A DNA stretch of 64,000 bases from Leptobrachium leishanense (GCA_009667805.1 CM019063.1:191514661-191578660); one strand, 5' to 3'; positions 1 to 12,618 are shown, counted from the stretch's first letter. The notes: generated from the sequence alone by a model not told the origin. A program made the numbers and translations.

Positions 1-1343
1 CGACATCCCCAATAAAGGGATGGTTCTGCAGGTGGTGACCACAGATCACTTCTCCGTTCCTATGCTTTCTGGCTGCTGGTTTGGTCACTTTTGAATGCTG
101 GCGGTGCTGTCACTCTAACGGAAGCATGAGACGGAGTCTACAACCCACACAAGTGGCTCAGGTAGTGCAGCTCATCCAGGATGGCACATCAATGCGAGCT
201 GTGGCAAGAAAGTTTGCTGTGTCTGTCAGCGTAGTGTCCAGAGCATGGAGACGCTACCAGGAGACAGGCCAGTACATCAGGAGACGTGGAGGAGGCCGTA
301 GGAGGGCAACAACGCAGCAGCAGGACCGCTACCTCTGCCTTTGTGCAAGGAGGGACAAGAGGAGCACTGCCAGAGCCCTGCAAAATGACCTCCAGCGGGC
401 CACAAATGTGCATGTGGCTGCTCAAACGGTCAGAAATAGACTCCATGAGGGTGGTATGAGGGCCCGACGTCCACAGGTGGGGGTTGTGCTTACAGCCCAA
501 CACCGTGCAGGACGTTTGGCATTTGCCAGAGAACACCAAGATTGGCAGCTTCGCCACTGGCACCCTGTACTCTTCACAGATGAAAGCAGGTTCACACTGA
601 CAGACGTGACCGGGTCTGGAGAAGCCGTCAGTAATGGTGTGGGGTGGCATTTCTTTAGGGGGCAGCACAGCCCTCCATGTGCTCGCCAGAGGTAGCCTGA
701 CTGCCATTATGTACCGAGATGAGATACTCAGACCCCTTTTGAGACCATATGCTAGTGCGGTTGGCCCTGGGTTCCTCCTAATGAATGACAATGCTAGACC
801 TCTAGTGGCTGGAGTGTGTCCGCAGTTCCTGCAAGATGAAGGCATTGATGCTATGGACTGGCCCGCCTGTTCCCCAGACCTGAATCCAATTGAGCACATC
901 TGGGACATCATGTCTCGCTCCATCCACCAACGCCAAGTTGCACCACATACTGTCCAGGAGTTGGGGGATGCTTTAGTCCAGGTGTGGGAGTAGATCCCTC
1001 AGGAGACCATCCGCCACCTCACCAGGAGCATGCCCAGGCGTTTTAGGGAGGTCATACAGGCACATGGAGGCCACGCACACTACTGGGCCTCATTTTGACT
1101 CGTTTGAAGGACATTACATCAAAGTTGGATCAGCCTGTAGTGTTGTTTTCCACTTTGATTTTGAGTGTAACTCCAAATCCAGACCTCCATGGATTGCTCA
1201 ATTTGATTTCCATTGATGATGTTTGTGTGATTTTGTTGTCACTACATTCAACGATGTAGTGACCACAGTATTTAAGAAGAATATTTCATTCATTCAGATC
1301 AGGATGTCTTCTGTTTGTGTTCCCTTTATTTTTTTGAGCAGTG
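1..1343 (+). mobile_element. Tc1-like DNA transposon, left end outside window
   Basis: This is the right-hand part of a Tc1/mariner element. It contains a broken transposase frame and ends in a terminal repeat reading CCCTTTATTTTTTTGAGCAG followed by TG and a TA target dinucleotide at 1344-1345. The left inverted repeat lies before base 1. The upstream 125 bases look like the usual untranslated leader of this family. Family membership rests on the HTH/DDE protein pattern and on the T-rich terminus. It is not the same family as the three 1.61-kb Tc1 elements further right. Confidence 0.88.
126..1098 (+). pseudogene. Tc1-like transposase, frameshifted
   Basis: A Tc1 transposase would excise and insert the element at TA sites. 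The ATG at 126 opens a frame with an N-terminal HTH region, a basic stretch after it (RRRGGGRRR) and the first catalytic Asp in FTDESRF near residue 155. The frame then breaks near 600-634, where the segment between the first two acidic residues looks shortened by deletions. A second frame from 634 carries MNDNARP and [12 protein letters not shown], which hold the second Asp and the third acidic residue (Glu) of the DDE triad. A TAG at 991-993 truncates it, although the reading continues to a TGA at 1096-1098. No functional product is expected. Confidence 0.88.
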
Positions 1344-1345
1344 TA

Positions 1346-2236
1346 TATACATACTCAGCCTGCAATCCTATCAGCAGATACACATAGACAAGAACGATAC
1401 ACAGACCATAACATTAATCGTACATAACACAGATTACACAAATGTACACGAGAAGACAAGGAAACGACACACATCAGGCCTGCACCTCCCAAATACATTT
1501 CCAGGTCCATGCACCCAAAGTCCAAAGTGATGCACATCACAATAAGAAGGATCTGGCACCATTTGAAGTTGGGGATTTCTGCAGTGGTGGACAATTCTGG
1601 GTATTGTATTCAAATCAAGCCTAAGGCAGTGGAGAAATTTCCAGGAACAGGACTCCTGCAGAAACCATTACATGAGCTATGCGTAAAATATCCATGAGGT
1701 TCTAGTGAACCCTACAAAACTTTCCAAAGATGCGCAGGCATCTATATCCTCTGCGAGGGGTGGAATTCATGACCCCCCCCCAGAAGATAGGAAAACTACC
1801 GAGCATGAACATGGCCATGAATGCTAGACTTGAGAAAATCAGGGTTACTGGAACAGCATGAATATAGGTGACTGGAGAAACAACATTTTGCTTTATATTG
1901 GTTCATGCCAATTTAATTGCTGTCATGAAGTCAGGGTGCTTACGTGTTTCAGGCTTTGGACAACATGCCATCACTGAAGGGAATTTAAAATTTCAAGTTT
2001 GTATAGCCCAACGTCCAGTCCCTTGTTCATGAACAGAATACGAAACCCACATGAACCTCTTTTCTTCTAAACATTGATAGCCATGACTAACGATGTTGAA
2101 AATAAGGTGAAACACAATTTTGGTACATTTCACGTTTCTGTTTTAGCGTGGACCATTTATCTTCTTTTATCGTACAACATTTTAGTCTGCCTTATCTGGA
2201 TAGTTCCAAGTCCTAATTTTACGCAATTGGTTATAA
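1346..2236. other. Unassigned non-coding stretch
   Basis: Only short open frames with no recognisable protein pattern occur here, and overlapping frames at 1315-1697 look random. A run of C at about 1773-1782 is the only simple-sequence feature. I see no RNA gene and no clear repeat ends. Confidence 0.5.
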
Positions 2237-2819
2237 GGCCTTGTTCACACCAAGCGCGGAGCAGGTGCAGAGCAGTTTGCAGACCGGATCGAAACTGCGT
2301 CCAATGTATTCCAATGGTATTTTTTTGCTCCAGTTCACATCACAGCATTCAGTTCCAGAGCAGGTGAAAAAACTGCAGTAAGCCCTACTTTACCTGCTCT
2401 GGAAAGCATCAAAAACGCAACGCAACGCAACGCAATGCAAAAAACTAACCATAAGGAAAAAACTGCATATAGAGTCCCAAACTGGCCCTTTGGATCTATT
2501 TCACTCATCAGTGGGTGCACCCAAAAACGACGTCTCCTTACAGCACTTTGGCGTAGCAGTATAATAACCATCACCAGGAACATGCCTGCATCACATGGAT
2601 CCATGTTGCAACAATTTTACATGTGAGACAATGTCAGAGGAAGCAGGAAATGATCAGAACAGCTAATGAAAGGTCAGAGGTAAAAGGAAATGACCTCATA
2701 ACACTGTTAGCTTCATGGGAAAAAAAACGCTCTGGAACGTGTCAAAAACACATCTAAAGACTTGTGTGCATGTGCAGAAACCTGAGCAGATCTGCTCTGC
2801 ATTTGGTGTGAACATGGCC
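2237..2819. mobile_element. MITE with GGCC(T)TGTTCACACCAA termini
   Basis: The left end GGCCTTGTTCACACCAA is mirrored at the right by TTGGTGTGAACATGGCC, with further inverted similarity (GAGCAG and CTGCTCTGC) inside each end. TATAA flanks both sides (2232-2236 and 2820-2824), consistent with a target-site duplication, although TATAA next to GGCC is partly palindromic. There is no transposase, so this is a non-autonomous DNA transposon of unresolved superfamily. A short run of CGCAA units sits at about 2415-2437. Confidence 0.7.
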
Positions 2820-2824
2820 TATAA

Positions 2825-4262
2825 GTATATTAAAGTGTTTATGGGAACAGTTAATGTGAGCCAACCAGGAAATTTTTTTTTGTGGAATATCAGAAGATGC
2901 CTTGATTATAACAATGATCATATTTAACGTTTAACTTGATAATACAGCTGTACTTCCTTAAGCTCCTGTGATGAGGGCACCTCGGTCTTTTGGAAAAACA
3001 AACTTCATATATTTTTGCGGTCTCTCTATTTAACAAAACCGCTTAGACTGGTAAAACATATGCTAGAGCTTTGTTCTGAAGAAAGCATCTATACAAATTC
3101 TAAATTTCATACTAAATGACACATAGACTGTGTACTCCTGTTTTTGAGGTGGAAGGTTAAACAGGTATTTAACTTTTTTTTTTTACATAGGTATTAAAAA
3201 CTTTTATTAGTTTGCCACCATGCTGTTTTTTGTCTCTTTGGTTTTTTAGGGAAGTATCTCTGAAACATATTATCCCCTGAAGGACCAATGACAGAACTGT
3301 TCCGTCATAAATGCATGGACTTTAAAGACCCTTGGTCCTTAATGGGTTAAGATGCCCAGTGGACATCACGTGCTTGTGAAAATGTATATAGAAAAATGGG
3401 AGGATATCTTCAGAACAGTATTAAAAAGTGATTTTTATCACTTAGTCACCTATCCGACTGGAACTAGCTTGATCAACATAGAGATAAGGCATATAACACT
3501 AGGATTCAGTATTTTCCTCCTGGACACAGGCAAAAAAAAATGGTAGCTGAAATGCCTCCTCCGCAAGATTCAGACTATTTTATTCAGCCATAACTATTTG
3601 GCCACAAAAATAATAGTCATTAAGTGGCAATGGTCACGCTAAAGCAGTAAAACAAAATCGCAGGTACTACAGGTAAAAATACTTTTTGTATTGATCCAGG
3701 ATCGCTTTGAGGACTGACAAATTGACACCAAATTTCACTATAGTAATCAAAGGGCAAACGCCTGTCATTTCACATTTTAAAATTGTATCTTCGTTTCAGT
3801 GTATGCTGCAGACTTGCATTGATCTTTTTACTCGTCTGGTCTGTAGCCTGTGTAAATATCATAAAAGCATAAAATGTTTCATACTGACGTACTTTCTTGT
3901 ATCTATCTGCCATTGTATCTTTTTGCACAAGTCAGAATTAAAACCTTTTATTTACATTGGTAAAGTTATTGATTACTATATCAGGCTTTCCACACAAGCT
4001 GCATCATTACTAAGAAGTACAGGAAACAAGTCTGCTGTTCTTTTCTCCTGCTGTTTTGAAGGACAAAAGGGTATCTTTCACAGAAACTAGATGGAGAAAG
4101 ATACATTTTATTTTATAGGCAAATCAGAGCAGCCCGGAAATGTTTAAATCATTTTGGATTTCTGAAGCAGAAAAGTAAGTCTGCGCTTCAGTGAGGCATA
4201 ATAAGATAAGCAGATATTTTTCTGCTCCTTAGTAAGTCAGTTGCCTTACAGACAGCGTGTGG
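2825..4262. other. Unassigned stretch with a small foldback
   Basis: No gene is supported. A small imperfect foldback at about 3278-3349 pairs AAGGACCAATG with CTTGGTCCTTAAT and ends in GGGTTAA. It resembles a short MITE remnant. The 127-codon frame at 3707-4090 has no recognisable domain and uses an alternative start, so I treat it as chance. Confidence 0.45.
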
Positions 4263-4288
4263 ATATATATATATATATATATATATAT
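4263..4288. repeat. (AT)n microsatellite
   Basis: Uninterrupted AT dinucleotide run of about 26 bases. Confidence 0.95.
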
Positions 4289-6217
4289 CGATCGGTGGAT
4301 ATTTGTCCATTGGGACAATAGGTGCTGCGCCATATCATTTGTTTTGGAGAAAAAAACAAAATGAAACAAACACATATTATTTGCATGTAGTCAAATCTAG
4401 AGTTTTGTGGGTTCCCCCCTTCAAGTTGTTAAATGGAAACTTAAAGATTCTCTCTCCCCCCCCCCCATGTGTGACTGATGGCAATGTATACTAGCATTAG
4501 GAGTAACTGTGCATGTAAAAGAAAAGATTTGCAAGCCCTGTATACATTTGTGGAAATCTGCCCTCTTTTAGAGCACTTTGCACATGCTCTGTGTAGTTTT
4601 TTTAATAGATTTCTGGTCTCCACATTCAATTGCAGTTTGGGCTACTGAGCCAGGACAACCTGTGCACGATCCAAGGGTTCTCATTGGCTCACAGCATAAG
4701 TGGGAGGTGATTCCTCATAGTGTGCACTCCTTCCCTGCAGCTTACTCTGGCAACGTGTGTTGGTGAGGGAAAGGGGATGTGCAAGGCTAGTTCTGATGAA
4801 GCTGAGCATGGGGAAACTTTATATCTCTATATATGCGGGGAGGATGTCAGTCCCTGCAATGCTTCCTATGTAATAGATGCTGACTGGGACTGTTTATTTT
4901 GGTATAATGTGCAGTGATTGAACACTATTGGAGCATAGCTGGAGTGGAAGGTGAAGATTCTCTTGTTCCCTTTTCTAACTCTCCAATCTGGAATAGAGTG
5001 TAAACAAGTGACAGCAACTGTTAACAATGCCCAAGAACCCAGTGTTGTTTTAAAGCAACTTGTGCAGTTAAGGCAAATTCCTTGGTCTGTTTGTCCTCTA
5101 TGCCAGACTGAATAAGATTCTTTGAGGTTGCTGTGACTAATTTCACAGGTGTGGTGTTTTCAATATTTTTTTTTTTTGTGCTCTACAATTGACCATTTAT
5201 CCATTTCTTGAAGACCCGCCCCCCCAAAAGTCTAATACTCCGTATCTTTGGCTGAGGATATTAGAAGTTGCATTTCTAAGGAGGGGAGTGCTAAACCGTG
5301 TGAACCGGTTGCACTACCTGCAAGTCACCGATTATGCAGAGTGATATCAGTGTTATCCATTTGGTTTTTATGTGGGTTTAGGTTCGTGTGGATAAATTAA
5401 TCAATTTATGAGTTTGTTCACATATGCGGTTGCAACAGATTGCTCTCCCCATCCTTAACATAAAAGCTTTACTAGACAGCACTGTGATATATGTAAGTAA
5501 ACGTGCTATGTAGCTGTAATTCTGGAATATACTGAATTTTGTTAAAAATTGGGTTGAACAGTGTTTATACTTTTTGACTTCTCACACCAATAATAACCTG
5601 TAATTGCAAGCCTTGTGTAGCGCTTACCAAATATTAATTTATTCTTTAATTTTACTTCCAAAACCTCCATTTGCAGAAATGTAGGTCAAGAAGAAATTGC
5701 GGTCATCATTAAGATGCACAGCATTTTACTGTGTGCGGTCACTTGATGTTTCAGTTGTCAAAAAAGGTGCTGCCTGCGGCCAAAACGTGGCGATGTCCTG
5801 CCGCCCAAATTGATTACAGCCCCTTACCCTGCCAATGTCCTACTTTTTACGAATGTCTTTTTTTTTTTTTTTCCCTTTTGTTCATCTGGGAGGATCATGC
5901 GCAAACTTCTCCTCCCCCCCCCTCTTATTGTTAACAGAAAATTCTGTGAACCCCTTATTCCCAAATGTTGTTGCTACCTCTGCACAATCGTTAAAGTGGA
6001 AAAGAGAGATTTTTATTTTTTTGCTCTACTTAAATGGTCATTGAAGTAATAAGTCCACCTGCACATTAAGGCAAATCTGAGGTGGGTCCTAACCTAGTGA
6101 AAAACAAAAATAAAGAGCCTGTATTACCGACAGATAAAGCCCAAACCTGGAGAGTATCTCTGAGTAACATTCTAATTTCTTTTTCCTTTCTCTTGTATGC
6201 AGTAATAATTCATGCCC
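4289..6217. other. Unassigned stretch, simple-sequence runs only
   Basis: Contains C runs (about 4457-4466 and 5219-5225), T runs (about 5167-5178 and 5858-5872) and no coding pattern. Open frames at 5731-6049 overlap each other over a pyrimidine-rich tract and look like low-complexity artefacts. Confidence 0.45.
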
Positions 6218-6221
6218 TTAA

Positions 6222-6435
6222 CCCTTTCCCACCACAGGGTGTACGATGTTGTCCCTGCGGCGGGTGGGCCTTGACGCCATGGGGCTGTCCCCCTGCAGCC
6301 AATGACCTCCTCAGCTGCATGGGCGAGCTGAAGGAGAGGCCCGCTGCTGCAGGTGGCAGTGGGGCGTACTAGTATGCCCTACCGGCATTAACCCCCCCCC
6401 CTTCCGCTGGGCGCCACCCACCTAGCGTTAAGGGG
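6222..6435. mobile_element. Short MITE flanked by TTAA
   Basis: A GC-rich 214-bp unit begins CCCTTTCCCACC and ends GCGTTAAGGGG. It is flanked on both sides by TTAA (6218-6221 and 6436-6439). A TTAA target is known for piggyBac and Kolobok/T2 elements, so one of these is likely. There is no coding capacity. Confidence 0.6.
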
Positions 6436-6439
6436 TTAA

Positions 6440-7076
6440 AGTGCTACAACTTCTACACTTTTTTTTTTCTTTATTAAAAGTGAATGTGGAAACGGCTTCA
6501 GCAAATGGAACAACACCCCAATGTCCAAATAAACAAACTCTGGCCTTTTTTCAGCACAGAACAACTGTTGGGTTATAGCCACACAAACCCCTATTCCCCA
6601 TTAGGGGTAACAAGAAAATGTTGTCAGGACAAGCAGATGACTTGGCAGCTACTGGCAAAAGTAATCATCTGAAAATGGTTTATGTGCACAAATCCCATCA
6701 GTTATAGACGGCACAACGTGGCAGTGGGCTTATTTCTTCAATGGCCTTTTAAATAGACCAAAAATCCCTTTTAATTAGATTTATAGGATTGAGTGTAGGT
6801 GATGCATCTTCTGCTTTGCTGTTTTCTTGGAACAAGACTCCTCCATTTCTAGATCCAGCTTCTTGAATCCAGGAGAACATACCAGCAGAGGAAATTATAG
6901 CAAGATCCACCACCCCTGACAGACATTCATTACACCGCTTATTCCTTGGTAATGCAGGCTTATCACAGGCGTTACATACACTGTATGTGACTTTTACTTT
7001 GTTCTTTTCCAGTAGAGCTATCGACTTCATAATCATAAATTGCTATATTCACTTATTCCAGAACTAAACTTTTACT
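6440..7076. other. Unassigned; minus-strand frame with Cys pairs
   Basis: A 95-codon minus-strand frame (6749-7036) contains CNACDKPALPRNKRCNEC, a Cys-x2-Cys ... Cys-x2-Cys arrangement that could be a zinc-binding stub from a retroelement Gag-like protein. No neighbouring domain supports this and the frame is short, so it stays unassigned. Confidence 0.3.
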
Positions 7077-7266
7077 GAGCAGGATGTGGATACATGGAAC
7101 AGCCTTCCAGTAGAAGTGGTAGAGGCTAAAACAGTGCGTTTAAGCAGGCATGGGATAGGCATAAGGCTATCCTAAATAAAAGATAAATCTGGGGAAAGTA
7201 TCCATTTAATTGGGCAGACCAGATGGGCCGAAAGGTTCTTATCTGCTGACATAGTCTATGTTTCTA
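7077..7266 (+). mobile_element. CR1-type LINE, 3' end fragment
   Basis: The text reads as the degraded C-terminal coding end and 3' tail of a CR1-like LINE. A GGAACAGCCTTCCAGTAGAAG segment resembles the WNSLP-type motif that ends these proteins. It is followed by GGGCAGACCAGATGGGCCG and a tail ending CTATGTTTCT. This is a 5'-truncated copy, as is usual for CR1. The assignment is from remembered family pattern, not alignment. Confidence 0.7.
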
Positions 7267-10200
7267 AAGGCATTCTTTTGAAATGATCTATATATCAACA
7301 CTGTCCTAGGTACTCTAGAATGGCAATCTCTCGAATGAGAGGGATTTAAAAAGCTAAACTACAAACACTCATGAAACCTTAGTCGTCGTAACGAAGAGGA
7401 CCGAGAATCCAACCACAGTATAGGGGCTTACATGCTGCAGCACAATGGAACCAGTAGAACCACATCTTGTAACACGCAACAGACTTTCGAAAAAGAATGG
7501 TGTCCTGGGAATGTCTAGAACCAAACAGCTGAGAAAAAGCTAGATCAATCGGGAAGAGTGATATTCGGCATGCAATGTGCCCAAAAAAATAAATGCAGGA
7601 GGGCCACATGTCTGGTCATTCGCCCACTTTGACCACCACCCTGCCCCCCCCCCCGCCTTTCTATACATACCGAGTGTTTAAAACATCCTTGGTTAGAACA
7701 GCAACCTGTGCAAGCGTTCACGGCCGAAGGAGGTAGAGGCCTGGTGACCATTTTGATGGCCACAAGGAGACCAGAAGAGACTGTGCTGTCTCTCCCCCTA
7801 TTCAACATGGGGTTGAGATAGAAGACTGGTGGCGCAGAGGTTCTAAACCTGGCTGATATCTAAGGGGCAACATGACTAACCTTTGGCAGCCCCAATGGAG
7901 AATCTGTACACCACTCAAGGAGCCCTGGATGACATGCCCCAGCTTATTCCCTGGAGCCTGAGACTCCGGCATCTTACCCAACAGTGCATGACCGTCCAGC
8001 CACAGAGGGTGATATCTGTGAGCTGCATGAAGAATTTCATAGCCACTAGAAATCGGAACTAGCAGGGTTACAGAGTAAGGTGGCTTCCCTGCAGACCCAG
8101 GTCACTGATGGCTGCTCCCCTACAGGATACTGACGCAGAATGCGCTGCGGACATGCAGTTGAGAAAACTGATGGACAGACTCACGGCTGTGGTAGTAGGG
8201 CTAGACGCCAGGTACTGCAAGACAAACATGAGAAGGGGCATTCCAGAACGAATTCCAGGCCATGCTCCATCATTCATCCAACCATCAACTGATGCAGCTG
8301 ACCGTTTTATCTCTGCTGTGTGAGAATCCGTAGGGCAGCAACCACACTAGTGGGGTGGGGGGGGCACAGAGATGTTATTGCTACCACCAGGGATTTTGCT
8401 GTAAATTCTTAGTTCAGGCTCTTGAGGGTTGTGGGCCGTCTCGTGAAGGTACTCAATGGCTCCGTGGAGGTCATTCTCTACAGAGAGATACTCTTCCTGG
8501 CTTTGATACGGCAGAGATTTAAAGTAATTGCAGGCATCCTACGTACTCCGAATGTCCACTGCTGATTGGACATTCTTCAATATATAAGCCGGGTACCAAT
8601 AATGTCCCAACTACACTCTGTAGCTACAGTTGAAGAAGCTTGGTCCATCCTACGAGATCTAGGTGTTAATCCTCCCTCTCAAATCCGCCGATGGCTGGCT
8701 GGTGCTGTGGATACTTTGAACCCACTCTTGCTGCTTGATGGCTCTGGCATACATATAGCTGGTACTGTAACCGAGGAGACTCTCCTCTTGCAAAACCCTC
8801 GCTGAAGAGACCCCCCCCCCCCCTCACGTTACTTTTATGCTTCTCCCCCAGAATCCACTTCTGTTACAGAATATACCTCCTTTATCACAGTTTCCCACAT
8901 TTCCTGAATTTCAAATGTTTAAGCATTAATATTTTTTTTTTTTCTTTTTCTGTGGATGCTTGACTAGCGGATTTGTCTTTCTCATTTTTTTTCTGGCAGA
9001 CCTTGTCCGATTAACACTATATATTGCAAGGGCTGGATAAATGGGGGCTGACAGGTATCCCATCCCCACCCTCATTTTTTTTTTCTCTTTTTCCTTTCTT
9101 TCTCTGATATGGGAACATGGACTGACCCAGGTTTGCCAACATTTGGCTGTGGGTTGCCAGGACCCCAGAGAGAGCTGGAAATGCCATACCAGTATGGCAG
9201 CTACCTCTCCTTGTCTCCCAATTATTTTTTTCCTTTTTGAGGTAATTGCATGTAGAAAATGAAAAAATATATATATATATTTTTCCTCCTGTTTCTATTT
9301 AGTGAATTTTTCCCATGATGCAACAATTACCAAGATCTGTTCAAAGTTTTACATTACTGCTGGGGTTTATGTAGTCTACAGTATTTGAGTTAGAAGAGGG
9401 AATCTTTTTGGATAAGACAGCAGGAGGTCTATTGATCTACAGGCTACTCAAGATCAGAGATGGCAGCTGAATGAGATATGACAGGAAGCTTTAAATACTT
9501 CTAATCTACCCCCTGGTGATGTCCTTTGAATACATCCCACACAATACAATGATCTGAGTCAGTGATCAGCCCATTCACTCCTATGGCCAAAGCCACACAG
9601 GCAAGTGGGGTAACGATACTGTGGGCGGGGCAGTTTACAACACAAAAAACAAAATGGATGCACCCATTGACACAGAGTAAAATATTTTCTTATCTAAACC
9701 TACAAGACAAAAGCCAAGCTCATATAAGATCAGCAACATACACAAAGTAAGAATATTTAAGGTCAAACAGTCAGCCACACCGATTTGCAACTGTTGTTTT
9801 CTTTTCCTATATTATTCTGTTACTTTTTTCACAGTTCATTTATAACCTGTTGAATACCCCCTCCTGCTTACGCAACGACTTGATGGACACTTTGTCTCCT
9901 ATGGAGACACTGCGGTTTCCTCATCTGTTTACTGGACTTTTTATATTTTAAAATCTACTCTGCATGAGCAGATGTTGAAGTAATTTTAGCATCTCCATGT
10001 GGGGGGCTGACGGTGGAGAGGGTTCAGGGAAATATCATTTAATATTTTTTCTTCCTAGGGAAGGGGATTATGGGCTCGTTACGGGTGCGCCATGTTAGCG
10101 GTCACCTAAACTCTCAGTGTCTGGCTTGGCCCTGGGAGAGTCCTGGCTACGTGACCAACTCCACGACCCTCTGATTTCCCATGGGGGTTTGGAGAGCAGA

Positions 10201-10600
10201 GTGCGCCACTTCAGTTTACCTGGCTGCTCTCCCCATTACCACCACCCCCCCCTTTTTTTTCTCTCCAGTGTTCGGCCTCCTGCTGAGGACACTCTTTCCA
10301 TAACCTGCACATATCACACTCCTTGTAAGATCTGCGTAAAATAATAGTTGTCATTCTTTTTACTACTTTTACTAGTCTTGCATGACCACTTTTTCTTATA
10401 GCATGGATATGACCTTTATATGACATTACTATAAAGGGTTGGGGGGGAAAATGGCAGGAGAAAGGGTGCACACACATTACCCCAGATGTCGCCAATTGTA
10501 AAATCGATCAAAATGAACCCACTATGGATGACTAAATTTATCAGAGAGGTGCATGTAAATTAAAATGGAAATCTGGAGATCAACCTAAGAATTGTCCACA
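7267..10600. other. Mostly unassigned; possible old L1-type remains
   Basis: Low-complexity tracts are frequent: C run at about 7646-7655, G run at 8348-8356, C run at 8812-8823, T runs at 8932-8943 and 9076-9084, and AT repeats near 9268-9280. The texture at 7690-8340 and 9780-9990 suggests an old plus-strand LINE (listed separately). No intact gene was seen. The frame at 10117-10344 ends in a C/T homopolymer tract and is not convincing. Confidence 0.4.
7690..8340 (+). pseudogene. Possible fossil of L1/Tx1-like ORF1
   Basis: Scattered fragments across frames suggest an ORF1-type protein, a nucleic-acid-binding coiled-coil protein of L1-clade LINEs. There is a heptad-like stretch near 8030-8200 and a MRRGIPERIPG segment that recalls the NxRIRGIPE motif. 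Stops and frame changes are frequent. The support is weak and the region could be something else. Confidence 0.3.
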
Positions 10601-10608
10601 GCCTAGAC

Positions 10609-10789
10609 CAGTATTTCCCAGTCCTGTCCCGAGGACCCACTAACAGGCCAGTTTTGACAGATATCTGAAGCACAGCACAGGTGATATGATTTGCTGCTCA
10701 GTGATTGGAGGATTCAGTCTGCTTTTCCCCAAGGGAATCGTTAAACCTGGTGTGTTAGTGCTTCCTGAGGACAGGGATGGGAAGCACTG
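10609..10789. mobile_element. hAT-type MITE with perfect 8-bp TSD
   Basis: The 181-bp unit begins CAGTATTTCCCA and ends TGGGAAGCACTG. Much of it is inverted-symmetric (CCCGAGGACCC near the left, CCTGAGGACAGGG near the right). GCCTAGAC flanks both sides exactly (10601-10608 and 10790-10797). An 8-bp duplication and a CAG...CTG terminus are hAT hallmarks. A related copy lies at 50184-52250. Confidence 0.88.
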
Positions 10790-10797
10790 GCCTAGAC

Positions 10798-11848
10798 CCT
10801 AGTTGACCAGAAATAGGCCTGGAGGTAAGGAGTCAAAGTGCGGGTATAATTTATTTTGTGTCCTAAATGGCCACAAGCCAGGAAACCTTGAGGCGTGCAA
10901 AAATTCACTTTTCTATCTGTACTGTTGATTTTATTTTTTCTTTGTAGTTTCAGTTTGTTGCCTGCATTTCTTGTTTTCTTGTCTGTGGTGCTCTGAACAG
11001 TTGTCCTTTCTAAATCCTGCATCCATATCTTGCTAAACCTTCCCTGTGGCACTGTAAATGTTCTTAGTGTCTCTCCCTCGTAAACCTCCTGTAGCTGACA
11101 GTCACGCATCCACATATCTCTCTCCATCTAAGCTCTCCTTACAGCTTTTGACACTGCTGCCTAAATCTCCCTATTTCCTAAACCCTCCCTGCAGCATTGA
11201 ACTTATCCTACCAATTTGTCATCTTTGACTGAATTGTAATATGGATTTGCGCTACCAGTTCTTTATATAAAACCTTAGTGTTTTGTATCCACAGCTAAAA
11301 TCCATCCCTTTATATTGTAGTTGGGGGGGGGGACATCTATATCTAAAAGTGTGTATAGGAATATTCACCCTCTACTTATTTTGTACAGCTAAATGCTGCA
11401 ATTGAGGTCTCTCTCAGCTTTGTTTTTGCTCGGTTTCTGTCGGTTTGGATGAGGGCAGCAAAGTTCTGCCATACTATCTTTATTTATCATTTGGAATAAT
11501 TAAAAATAATGAAACCAATGTTAAATACAGCTGTGCTTTAGGTCTATTGCAGCACCTGGAAGATCCCATCTATGCTGGTTTCATATGATTCGTACAGATG
11601 TTTTGTAGCTTAGGTTGTCATGCCTTTTAACCTTGCCACGGGCAAACACCTGTCCACCAAGATAGTCGTTGGACTGTTGCACGGTAATGGAATTTGGTCA
11701 GGACAAATGGATTCATCTGAAGTTTTTTGACTACTTGGTTTGTCCAAGTTTCACTCGTATCATGATCTGGTTTGACAGAGCTTTGCCAATTTATTCTGGA
11801 TAATGGAAATAGTCGGATGAAGCTCATCTGGCATTGTGAGTTAATTTA
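10798..11848. other. Unassigned non-coding stretch
   Basis: No domain, RNA gene or repeat terminus recognised. A G run sits at about 11323-11331. The 111-codon minus-strand frame at 10792-11127 starts in the adjacent MITE and has no recognisable pattern. Confidence 0.45.
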
Positions 11849-12275
11849 GGCTAGGGTCAGACGAACGCAGCTTTAACGTGCGTTTAGCCGCACAAAATCA
11901 CGGCCGTGCTAGCAGCAAATGACGTCCAATGCCGGGGAACACACGAAGTACGGCCGCACGAAAGTTCGTCCGCGCAACGCAAGTGGCAAACGAACGCATT
12001 TTTTCGAGAACGTCAAACCGCTACTACTGACGTACAGAGTGCGCTGCGGCCGCATAGCGGCGTGTGTGTGTGATTGGGAGACATCAGACGCTGCTAATGT
12101 CCGGCCAACATAACGTCCAGACACAAAAAGTGTTTTATTGATGATCCGTACAAAATCACGGACGAAAAGGCGCATCGTATGACCGCTACCGCGTATTCCG
12201 TGAAAAAATATGTCCGTTCGTTCGACCGCACTTTTCCACGGTCGACGCGAAAAATGCGTTCGTCTGACCCTAGCC
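11849..12275. mobile_element. CpG-rich MITE, family A copy 1
   Basis: Family A elements start GGCTAGGGTCAGACGAACG and end with its reverse complement. This copy is 427 bp with unusually many CpG sites and no open transposase. It is flanked by TTA (11846-11848) and TAA (12276-12278), compatible with a 3-bp TWA target as used by PIF/Harbinger elements, although the two sides differ in orientation. Its interior is shared with copies 2 and 4 (block ending in CGAGAACGT). The superfamily is an inference. Confidence 0.82.
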
Positions 12276-12278
12276 TAA

Positions 12279-12618
12279 GACTGGCGGCACACTAGCAAAC
12301 ATTTTGCGTCTGTCTGACCGTACTGTTTGCCGTCCGTACTGTTTGCCGTCCGTAGTCACTTTATAAAGGAGTCACTGAAACCTACCACACAAAGCACCTG
12401 CGCACTTTTTCACAGACGGGCAACACATATAGCTACGGACGCAAAAACAACATTGACGTGAAAAAGCTAAACGGACGCAGAAACAACGCCGCCATGTATT
12501 TTCCTAGGGTATGGAGACCTCAGACGTTACGGACGCACTTTATGCAGTACTCACAATCTCCCGTGAAAAAAGTGCATCCGTAACGGACGCAGTACAGTAT
12601 GCTCGTGTGCCGCCTCCC
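12279..12618. mobile_element. CpG-rich MITE, family D copy 2
   Basis: Starts GACTGGCGGCACACTAGC and ends GCTCGTGTGCCGCCTCCC, an inverted-repeat pair centred on GGCACAC. It abuts family A copy 1, with the shared TAA at 12276-12278 on its left and TTA on its right (12619-12621). The interior is rich in CGTCCGT-like units, including a short direct repeat at 12320-12355. A second family member is at 60711-60969. Confidence 0.7.

Noticed and set aside
189..923. 244-codon minus-strand frame at the window start
   Set aside because: It is the antisense shadow of the Tc1 transposase, which has clear HTH and DDE motifs on the plus strand.
11849..12275. CpG island marking a gene promoter
   Set aside because: The CpG richness is confined to a MITE that recurs at six other places with the same ends; no transcript start or exon follows.
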